Of a stretch of DNA of 8,589 nt, positions 1-4,992 are shown piece after piece (within the stretch, counting starts at the first letter, position 1; every line of letters starts with the position of its first letter). This DNA comes from CAYLZN01 sp964387935 (GTDB taxonomy: Bacteria; Acidobacteriota; Vicinamibacteria; Vicinamibacterales; JAFNAJ01), in the NCBI GenBank assembly GCA_964387935.1, contig CAYLZN010000257.1, positions 1 to 8,589 of the forward strand, given 5' to 3'. A program made the position numbers and the translations under genes. The notes below the pieces were generated by a model. The model was not told where the DNA came from. It was given only the letters and a program-made list of their open reading frames with translations, and did not search any database.

Positions 1-39
1 CGCCGTACGCCTGCCCTGCACCCGTTCTATGATTCTCCC

Positions 40-1245
40 GTGCCGCGGACGCCCCCCCGCGGGCTGATGCTGACCCAGCGATGGCCGTATGCGCCCAATC
101 GCGGCGACCGGTTGCGCGCGTGGCACATGCTGCGGGTGCTGGCGCCGCACGCGGAGGTGATGGTGGGCGCGCTGGTGCACGATGCCGACGAGGCGGCCCA
201 CGTCGGCGACATGGAGGCGCTCGCGGCGCGGACGGTCGTCGGGCGCGTGCCGCACATGGGCAATCGCGTGCGCGGGGCACTGTCGCTGGTCGGCAGCCGC
301 CCGCTGACGCTGTCGCTGCTGGACTCGGGCGAGTTGAGACCCAAGCTCGCCGCGCTCGTCGCGCAGGTGCGTCCCGACGTCGTGTTCGCGTACTGCTCGT
401 CGATGGCGCGGTTCGCACTGGAGCCGCCGCTCGCGGGGCTGCCGCTGGTGATCGACATGGTGGATGCGGATTCGGCGAAGTGGGCGGACCTGGGCGACAA
501 GACGCGAGGTCCCATGGGCTGGGTCTACCGCCGCGAGGCGCGCAGGCTCGGCGCGTTCGAGGCCCACGCGATGCGACAGGCAAGGACCACGATCTGCGTG
601 AACGCGCGGGAGGCAGCGACACTGCGCGCGCTGGCGCCCGAGGTGGACGTTCGAGTCATCGAGAACGGCATCGACCTCGATCGTTTCACGCCCGGCGAGC
701 CTCCCGCCGAGAGCCACGAGGTGGTGTTCTGCGGCGTGATGAACTACACGCCCAACGTCGAGGGCGCGCGCTGGCTCGCGCGCGAGGTGTGGCCGCGCGT
801 GCGCGCCGCATGTCCCGACGCGCGTCTCACGCTCGTGGGCGCGTCACCGGCCCCTGAGGTGCAGGCCCTTGCCGCGCCCGACGCGGGCACAGCGGTGACC
901 GGCGGCGTTCCGGACGTGCGCCCGTATCTCTGGCGGGCCGCGGTGGCCACGGCTCCCCTGTGGACCGCGCGCGGCGTGCAGAACAAGGTGCTGGAGGCGG
1001 TCGCGGCGGGGCTCCCCTGCATCGCCACGCCACCGGTCGTCCAGGGACTGCCTGCGGAGGTGTTGCCGGCGTGCGTCGAGGCATCGGACGCGGAGACCTT
1101 CGCACGCGCGATCACCGAGGTGCTGCGCCTGACGCCGGCAGAACGTCGCGCGCGGGCTGCGGAAGCGAGCCTCGCGCCGCTGAAGTGGGAGGCGCGGCTC
1201 GCAGCACTGCCGGCGATCCTGCTTGCCGCCAGCCCGTCTGGCTGA
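40..1245 (+). CDS. PEP-CTERM/EpsH-associated sugar transferase (TIGR03087-like GT4-type glycosyltransferase)
   Basis: Cytoplasmic retaining-type glycosyltransferase expected to add a sugar during exopolysaccharide assembly. The N-terminus (residues 13-26, QRWPYAPNRGDRLR) and the IDMVDADSAKW block at 138-148 are the signatures I associate with the family 'sugar transferase, PEP-CTERM/EpsH1 system associated'. The C-terminal Rossmann half follows with ENGIDLDRF (208-216), GVMNYTPNVEGARW (232-245) and the nucleotide-sugar-binding block NKVLEAVAAGLP (315-326). The 401-residue length is normal for the family. The start is uncertain: GTG at 40 gives the longest form, but ATG at 67 would begin MLTQRWPYAP, nearer to where family members usually start, and neither has a clear Shine-Dalgarno. 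Upstream context is cut off by the window edge. It probably ends an EPS operon running in from the left, and it is convergent with the genes to its right. The family is clear; the exact sugar cannot be told. Confidence 0.88.
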   Translation: MPRTPPRGLMLTQRWPYAPNRGDRLRAWHMLRVLAPHAEVMVGALVHDADEAAHVGDMEALAARTVVGRVPHMGNRVRGALSLVGSRPLTLSLLDSGELRPKLAALVAQVRPDVVFAYCSSMARFALEPPLAGLPLVIDMVDADSAKWADLGDKTRGPMGWVYRREARRLGAFEAHAMRQARTTICVNAREAATLRALAPEVDVRVIENGIDLDRFTPGEPPAESHEVVFCGVMNYTPNVEGARWLAREVWPRVRAACPDARLTLVGASPAPEVQALAAPDAGTAVTGGVPDVRPYLWRAAVATAPLWTARGVQNKVLEAVAAGLPCIATPPVVQGLPAEVLPACVEASDAETFARAITEVLRLTPAERRARAAEASLAPLKWEARLAALPAILLAASPSG

Positions 1246-1255
1246 TTCCTCGGCC

Positions 1256-1325
1256 TGCTGGTCCGCAACTCGTCCTTCGTCGCCAGGTGTGGCAGACACT
1301 GCTCCACCTTCTCCAGCCGACGATC
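1256..1325 (-). pseudogene. Relic of the small coiled-coil gene (70-bp direct duplicate)
   Basis: These 70 bases match 1780-1849, inside the coiled-coil gene, at 67 of 70 positions in the same orientation, 524 bases apart. Read on the minus strand they encode DRRLEKVEQCLPHLATKDEL followed by RTS, against DRRLEKVEQFLPQLATKDEL followed by RTS in the intact gene. The match begins 11 nt after the glycosyltransferase stop codon and ends abruptly on both sides, with no start, ribosome site or remaining body. It is best read as the remnant of a paralogous copy, or as a local duplication that was largely lost. Confidence 0.75.
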
Positions 1326-1331
1326 CGACCG

Positions 1332-1358
1332 GCGCCGCTCCAACGGGGGAGCGGGCGC
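1332..1358. terminator. G+C-rich hairpin downstream of the glycosyltransferase
   Basis: CCGCTCC (1335-1341) and GGAGCGG (1348-1354) pair around the loop AACGGG. The stem extends by three more pairs (GCG 1332-1334 with CGC 1356-1358) past a single bulged G at 1355. It sits about 87 nt after the glycosyltransferase stop, so it could end that transcript, but no T-run follows. Its role is weakly supported. Confidence 0.3.
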
Positions 1359-1526
1359 GGGCAATCCACTTCGCTCCTTCCGGCACGGTTTCGTGCTGAC
1401 GCCCATCGCGTCGCTCCCAGTCGGCCGCGCGTCGCCAGCGCCCGCCTCACCGATGTCACTGAGCGCGACGACGGACACCGTCCCGTGGGCTGCGCGCGCA
1501 CTCCGCACGCCGCCAGCCGCTCGCCG

Positions 1527-1545
1527 CCAGCCGGTTACCGGCTGG
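1527..1545. repeat. 19-nt perfect palindrome spanning a stop codon
   Basis: CCAGCCGGTTACCGGCTGG is a perfect inverted repeat with 9-nt arms around a single central base. It contains the TAA stop of the small coiled-coil gene (tta at 1535-1537). It may work as a transcript-end hairpin for the minus-strand gene or for readthrough from the convergent glycosyltransferase. No T-tract follows on either strand. Confidence 0.45.
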
Positions 1546-1888
1546 GTTCTGGCCGCTCGCGCGTCACGCGGCCTCCCTCGAGCGCGAGAATCCGAACCTC
1601 GTGGTTCTCGAGTTTCGGACCAAAGGTGGCAATCACCCCATCTACCTTGACCGTCAGGTGCGCCAGCCCCTCAGCAATGGCCCGGATGCTGTCCTGCAGG
1701 TTCTCGAACAGCACCTGCGTGTGGCGGAACTTGTCCTCCACCAGCTCCCTGGTCGCCAGCGGCGCAATGGCCGCCGCGATGCTGGTCCGCAACTCGTCCT
1801 TCGTCGCCAACTGTGGCAGAAACTGCTCCACCTTCTCCAGCCGACGATCGATGTTTCTGACAACGACTTCCAGCGGCATCTCGCCCAT
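1535..1888 (-). CDS. Small helical/coiled-coil protein of unknown function
   Basis: I do not recognise a named family. The 117-residue product is predicted to be almost entirely alpha-helical and amphipathic. It has two related segments, LPQLATKDELRTSI and IAPLATRELVEDKF, spaced about 18 residues apart in the style of LATK/R-type heptad repeat proteins. A Leu/Ile/Val-rich helix (FENLQDSIRAIAEGLAHLTV) follows, then a charged tail. There is no signal peptide or membrane segment, so it is probably a cytoplasmic oligomer or adaptor. The ATG at 1888 is preferred because GGAGG lies at 1895-1899 with 6-nt spacing; an in-frame TTG at 1891 would leave only 3 nt. It is convergent with the glycosyltransferase and lies downstream of the terminated first PEP-CTERM gene, so it needs its own promoter, which I cannot place confidently. 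A truncated second copy lies at 1256-1325. Confidence 0.7.
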   Translation of the reverse strand: MGEMPLEVVVRNIDRRLEKVEQFLPQLATKDELRTSIAAAIAPLATRELVEDKFRHTQVLFENLQDSIRAIAEGLAHLTVKVDGVIATFGPKLENHEVRILALEGGRVTRERPEPSR

Positions 1889-1894
1889 CAACGG

Positions 1895-1899
1895 CCTCC
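1895..1899 (-). promoter_or_regulatory. Ribosome binding site of the small coiled-coil gene
   Basis: GGAGG on the minus strand, 6 nt before ATG at 1888. It decides between that ATG and the overlapping upstream TTG at 1891. Confidence 0.7.
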
Positions 1900-2032
1900 A
1901 CGATGAAATTCAGGCCGCCAACGGTGGGGTCCACTCGGCGTCCGCCACCGCGAGCGCGCCATCCTACCATCGTCCAGAGGCAATGACGATGCCGGTGGTT
2001 TGAAGGGGCGGCTGAGTCCCTCTGGTGCGCTG

Positions 2033-2073
2033 AAAACGGAAGCGCCCGGCGCGAGTGCCCTCGCGCCAGGCGC
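2033..2073 (-). terminator. Intrinsic terminator of the first PEP-CTERM gene
   Basis: On the minus strand GGCGCGAG and CTCGCGCC pair perfectly around a GGCA loop (2048-2067). A G-U wobble and five more pairs (GCGCC with GGCGC) extend the stem to 14 bp over 2042-2073. The tail TTCCGTTTT follows at once. The stem begins 35 nt after the stop of the PEP-CTERM gene at 2109, the classic arrangement of a factor-independent terminator. Confidence 0.85.
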
Positions 2074-2108
2074 AGGAGTGAACGGGACGAACGTGGCGAT
2101 CGGGTCGG

Positions 2109-2789
2109 CTACTTCTGGCCGCGGCGGCGAACGGTGCGAGCGAGTCCGAAGAGGCCAGAGCCGAGCAGGAACATCGATGTGGGTTCGGGAACCACCTGCA
2201 GTTCGAAGTTACCCGAGAAGCTGGTGCCTTCTTCCGTGCTCAACAGCAGCACCTGCGTGAGGCTGTAGGGGCCGGTCACCGACCCCGGTCCGGCCAGCAC
2301 CCCCGAATACGCAGCCCCTGACAGCAGGCCGGTATCCGTGGCCAGGCTCGTCAGCGTGTTCAGGGCGTTACCCGGATCGAAGTAGGTCAGGTACCGCACG
2401 GTCGGAACGCCCGCCGAGATCGTGCCGCCGTAGTTCGCCTGCGTGCCGGCCGGCGTGTAGGTGAACCCGATGTCCGAGAAGCGGATTTCGAGGGTGTGGC
2501 TCCCAGTGCCGGTCTGGATGACGACGGAGTTGAGGTCCATCGCGTTGTAGAGCACCGGCTTCGAGACGCCGGTCGTGACGTTCACGGAATAGACGGAGCC
2601 GATGCCACCGACGAGGGTCACGACACCGTCGCCAGCGGGCGTGGCGTCGCAGCCGTCCCCGTCGCTGCAGGTGATCGCTGCACCGCCATCGACGCTGAAC
2701 CACAACATCGCCGCTGCCTGCGCCTGACCAGCGCCGAGCGTCATCGCCAGACCCGCCGCCATCAACGTCGTCGAGAGTGAGAACTTCAT
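2109..2789 (-). CDS. PEP-CTERM sorting domain protein, small beta-rich secreted protein
   Basis: A 226-residue exported protein. A Sec signal peptide runs from MKFSLSTTLMAAGLAMTLGA to about residue 25 (AQA at 23-25, then AAML). The mature region is Gly/Thr/Ser/Val-rich and looks like beta-sheet, with one close Cys pair (CSDGDGC), which could form a disulfide. The last 27 residues are a complete PEP-CTERM signal: VPEP at 200-203, a hydrophobic helix (MFLLGSGLFGLA), then RTVRRRGQK. In known systems this tail is recognised by an exosortase, and the protein is delivered to the surface or exopolysaccharide. No further domain is recognised. The ATG at 2789 is firm: GGAGG at 2797-2801 with 7-nt spacing and an ideal signal peptide, although the frame stays open far upstream because of the high G+C. 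It has its own promoter region and terminator, so it is monocistronic. Confidence 0.9.
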   Translation of the reverse strand: MKFSLSTTLMAAGLAMTLGAGQAQAAAMLWFSVDGGAAITCSDGDGCDATPAGDGVVTLVGGIGSVYSVNVTTGVSKPVLYNAMDLNSVVIQTGTGSHTLEIRFSDIGFTYTPAGTQANYGGTISAGVPTVRYLTYFDPGNALNTLTSLATDTGLLSGAAYSGVLAGPGSVTGPYSLTQVLLLSTEEGTSFSGNFELQVVPEPTSMFLLGSGLFGLARTVRRRGQK

Positions 2790-2846
2790 GCCCGTTCCTC
2801 CAATCCAGCCGGTGGTGACCGAACCCTGCGGCCTTGGGGGGACGAC

Positions 2847-2870
2847 AGGGCGTGCAACGTTCGACGCCCT
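2847..2870. promoter_or_regulatory. Imperfect palindrome over the predicted start site of the first PEP-CTERM gene
   Basis: AGGGCGT (2847-2853) and ACGCCCT (2864-2870) are perfect inverted arms. The centre is AACGTT, itself a palindrome, separated from the arms by two mismatched positions on each side. The 24-nt dyad overlaps the start site expected about 12 nt downstream of the -24/-12 element at 2878-2893. It could be an operator or a 5'-end hairpin. Confidence 0.4.
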
Positions 2871-2877
2871 ACAGATG

Positions 2878-2893
2878 AGCAAGGGCTGTTCCA
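2878..2893 (-). promoter_or_regulatory. Candidate sigma-54 (-24/-12) promoter of the first PEP-CTERM gene
   Basis: The minus strand reads TGGAAC-AGCCC-TTGCT against the consensus TGGCAC-N5-TTGCW. Only one position differs in the two conserved blocks, and the GG-N10-GC spacing is exact. It lies 89 nt upstream of the ATG. Sigma-54 control is established for some PEP-CTERM genes through RpoN and PrsK/PrsR; its use here is inferred. Confidence 0.55.
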
Positions 2894-2989
2894 GGGGAGG
2901 TAGAAAAGGGAAGTTCCTACAGGACAGCCAGTTACGAAGGGGGATTACAGTTCCGTGGGCGGGAGCCGGGAGGGTGTACGCAATTAGGC

Positions 2990-2999
2990 AGACTTTTGT
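2990..2999 (-). promoter_or_regulatory. Candidate upstream activator motif ACAAAAGTCT (gene A copy)
   Basis: The minus-strand 10-mer ACAAAAGTCT lies 96 nt upstream of the -24 element of the first PEP-CTERM gene. The same 10-mer occurs 107 nt upstream of the corresponding element of the second PEP-CTERM gene (8559-8568). Enhancer sites of sigma-54 activators typically sit 80-150 nt upstream. The motif overlaps no gene. Confidence 0.4.
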
Positions 3000-3031
3000 T
3001 GCCCGGGAAGGGTTTTGAGAAGAAAGGCTTC

Positions 3032-3598
3032 CTATGCGCGGACGGCCGCGTGCAGGACGAGATCGGCTGTGATGCGGCGGCGTGCGAGACCCTGGGCGAC
3101 TCCCCATTGCGCCGTTACCACGATCACCTCGTCGGCCTCCGCCCAGATCGGCAGGTCCGCGCGCCCGTTGCCCGCGTAGCCAAACGGCCGGCCCTGGGCG
3201 TACGCGCGCATCGCGTCGAGCTTCCGGCGCCCCAGCAGGTTGCGCTGGCCGTCGCTCGCGAGCACGGCCCGAAACACGCCCACGTGGGCGGCGATCGGCT
3301 CGGCCAGCGTGCGGTCCGCGGCCGTGGCGAGCACGACCTCGTGCCCGGCGGCCGCCCGGGCCTTGGCCAGTTCGATAACGTCGGTATTGAACGGAAGCAG
3401 GCGGACGTCGATGCGCGCCCGCCGAGCCAGTTCCGCCTTCAGCCGCGCCTTTCCTGTCAGGAGCCACAGCGGGGCCTGCGCGAGGACGAACGGGTTGCGG
3501 CGCACCGCGGAGCGCGCGCTCTCGATCAGCATGTCCGTGCGGACGAGCGTGCCGTCGAGATCGACGAAGAGGAGGCGGTTGCTCTCCGGAGGTGACAT
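3032..3598 (-). CDS. Stand-alone HAD-family phosphatase-like protein, related to the N-terminal half of UbiA-HAD fusions
   Basis: A 188-residue soluble protein of the haloacid dehalogenase superfamily. Motif I is FVDLDGT (11-17; nucleophile D13, acid/base D15), motif II is LATAAD (T92), motif III is K126 and motif IV is YAGNGRADLPIW (141-152; N144, D148). The LWLLTGKARLKAELARR segment (44-60), LASDG (113-117) and the motif IV wording match the HAD half of large fusions in which it precedes a UbiA-type prenyltransferase. No UbiA domain follows: the protein stops about 36 residues after motif IV and the next 240 nt do not encode one. Motif IV has Asn in place of the first Asp, which is tolerated in some HAD members. 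It starts 2 nt after the stop of the GT87-like gene (TGA-CA-ATG) with no good Shine-Dalgarno, suggesting translational coupling. A likely role is dephosphorylation of a phosphosugar or lipid-linked intermediate; the substrate is unknown. Confidence 0.8.
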   Translation of the reverse strand: MSPPESNRLLFVDLDGTLVRTDMLIESARSAVRRNPFVLAQAPLWLLTGKARLKAELARRARIDVRLLPFNTDVIELAKARAAAGHEVVLATAADRTLAEPIAAHVGVFRAVLASDGQRNLLGRRKLDAMRAYAQGRPFGYAGNGRADLPIWAEADEVIVVTAQWGVAQGLARRRITADLVLHAAVRA

Positions 3599-3600
3599 TG

Positions 3601-4974
3601 TCACCGTCTGTCGGCCGGTTCCGTCCTCCGCAGTCGCCAGAGGGCCACCAGAAGGGTTGCGTGCAGGCCAAGGAGACCGTAAAAGTAGACGCCGGTCAGC
3701 GGGAGGTGCGCCTGGGCCACGGGGTGGCCTTCCGCGAGGATCGTCTCGTATCCCGCATAGATCTTGTTGTTCAGCGCCGGGTATCCGAGATAGAGCCCGA
3801 GCGCCACCGATGTTGCGAGGATGGCCTGCTTCCAGGGACCCTCGACGCGATCGAGGGCCACCCACGGCAGCGTGGCCAGGGGCAACAGCAGCCAGACGAA
3901 GTGGATGTCCTCGGCCAGCGGCGAGATCAGCATCAGCGTGGTCAGCGATAGCCCGAATTCCACCGGCGCAGTCTCGGCCACCGCACTCTCGGATGGCCTC
4001 ACGGCCCATGCCCACGACCACGCAGCGAGGACCGCCACGACCACGGGCAGCGCTATCGCGAGCGCCGACCAGACGAGGGCCGGCTCGATGTAGCCGTTGT
4101 CCGTGAATGCGCGCAGCGCCAGCCCCTTGGCGGACTGGTTGAAGGGAAAGACGAGGAACGGCCCGGTGGACCACAGCCGACTGACCTCGGCGTAATCAAA
4201 GGCCTGGCGCCAGCCGACATACCAGAACCCGAACACGGTGAGCGCGAGCGTCGTCGCCGTCGCGCACACCAGTGACGCCCACGCTCGCTTCCACAGGAAG
4301 TACATGCCCAGGGGTACGAGCAGCGGCTTGATGGCGATGGCGATTCCGAGCGGCACACCGCACCACGGGCTCCCGCGCATCCACCCCGCGATTGTCAACG
4401 CCATTAGCGGGAGTAGCAGGATGTCCATCTGGCCGATCGCCAGCTCCAGCTGTACCGGGTAGAAGACGACGAACAGGGTCAACACTGCGAGACCTCGCAG
4501 GAGGGTGTTGACGGCGTCGACCCGCTTCGAGAAGGCCACAACGAGGAAGGCGGTCAGCAGCAGCGCGGCATGACTCACCGCGGCCCAGACGACCGTGGCG
4601 CGTTCGAGGGTCATGAGCGCCAGCGGCTGAAGCAGGAGTCCGGCAATGGGCGGGTACACGAAGAGCGTGGTCTCCGACTCGACGAAGTGCTTGAAGTCGG
4701 GTGCGCGTCCGAAGTCGCGGGCGCGGTGATACAGCGGCGTGCCGTTCCGCAGGTCGCGAGCACCCTGGAGAAACGCTCCCAGATCGCGCGCGCTGCCCGG
4801 GTTGACTGGCGGACCCAGTCGCTCGACTTGGCCGCCGCGGTAGCCCCAGGTCGCCACGCCGAGGAACACCACGACCAGCAGAACGGGCACCGCGTACGTG
4901 CGGCGACCGGCACCAGCCGGGCGGGCGCTGTCTTCTCCCGCCAGCGCGAGACCCGTCAGCGTGTGGTCAGCCAT
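3601..4974 (-). CDS. DUF2029/GT87-like polytopic membrane glycosyltransferase
   Basis: A 457-residue integral inner-membrane protein with about ten hydrophobic helices; the first is at about 29-44 (VPVLLVVVFLGVATWG). After it comes a periplasmic-type segment, ARDLGAFLQGARDLRNGTPLY (62-82), whose early Asp (D64) is at the position of the catalytic aspartate in GT-C enzymes. FVYPP (105-109), GQMDILLLPL (181-190) and IAIAIKPL (211-218) follow. This order is typical of DUF2029 (GT87) proteins, which include polyprenyl-phosphate-mannose-dependent mannosyltransferases of lipid glycans. It probably transfers a sugar from a polyprenyl-phosphate donor on the periplasmic face to an envelope glycan or EPS intermediate. 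The start ATG lies 18 nt after the TPR lipoprotein stop, and its own stop lies 2 nt before the HAD gene, so the three are one operon. The start has no strong ribosome site, but the length and first helix fit. The family assignment is good; the acceptor is unknown. Confidence 0.82.
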   Translation of the reverse strand: MADHTLTGLALAGEDSARPAGAGRRTYAVPVLLVVVFLGVATWGYRGGQVERLGPPVNPGSARDLGAFLQGARDLRNGTPLYHRARDFGRAPDFKHFVESETTLFVYPPIAGLLLQPLALMTLERATVVWAAVSHAALLLTAFLVVAFSKRVDAVNTLLRGLAVLTLFVVFYPVQLELAIGQMDILLLPLMALTIAGWMRGSPWCGVPLGIAIAIKPLLVPLGMYFLWKRAWASLVCATATTLALTVFGFWYVGWRQAFDYAEVSRLWSTGPFLVFPFNQSAKGLALRAFTDNGYIEPALVWSALAIALPVVVAVLAAWSWAWAVRPSESAVAETAPVEFGLSLTTLMLISPLAEDIHFVWLLLPLATLPWVALDRVEGPWKQAILATSVALGLYLGYPALNNKIYAGYETILAEGHPVAQAHLPLTGVYFYGLLGLHATLLVALWRLRRTEPADRR

Positions 4975-4992
4975 CGGCGCCGAGCAGGTCCG

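Larger units (their letters stand above)
1246..1534. other. Gene-free gap between convergent genes
   Basis: This stretch lies between the stop of the glycosyltransferase and the stop of the small coiled-coil gene. It contains the 70-bp gene relic at 1256-1325 and a G+C-rich hairpin at 1332-1358. The reading frames that cross it are not convincing on either strand: they have odd composition and only extend open frames from the flanking genes. I see no RNA gene. Confidence 0.6.

Noticed and set aside
960..2003. A 347-codon plus-strand frame running from the glycosyltransferase through the gap into the coiled-coil gene.
   Set aside because: It overlaps two well-supported genes in other frames, has no domain or ribosome site, and its composition is typical of a non-coding G+C-rich frame.
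1892..2032. A sigma-70 promoter for the coiled-coil gene, with TAGGAT as a -10.
   Set aside because: No acceptable -35 lies at 16-18 nt; the nearest TTGCCT is only 11 nt away.
2790..3671. An N-terminal extension of the first PEP-CTERM protein by an open frame reaching 3671.
   Set aside because: The internal ATG at 2789 has an ideal GGAGG and begins a perfect signal peptide; the extension overlaps the HAD gene in another frame.
3599..4174. An N-terminal extension of the HAD protein to 4174, making a possible fusion.
   Set aside because: The added part is the GT87-like gene read in the wrong frame; the HAD motif I begins 12 residues after ATG 3598, as expected for a complete N-terminus.
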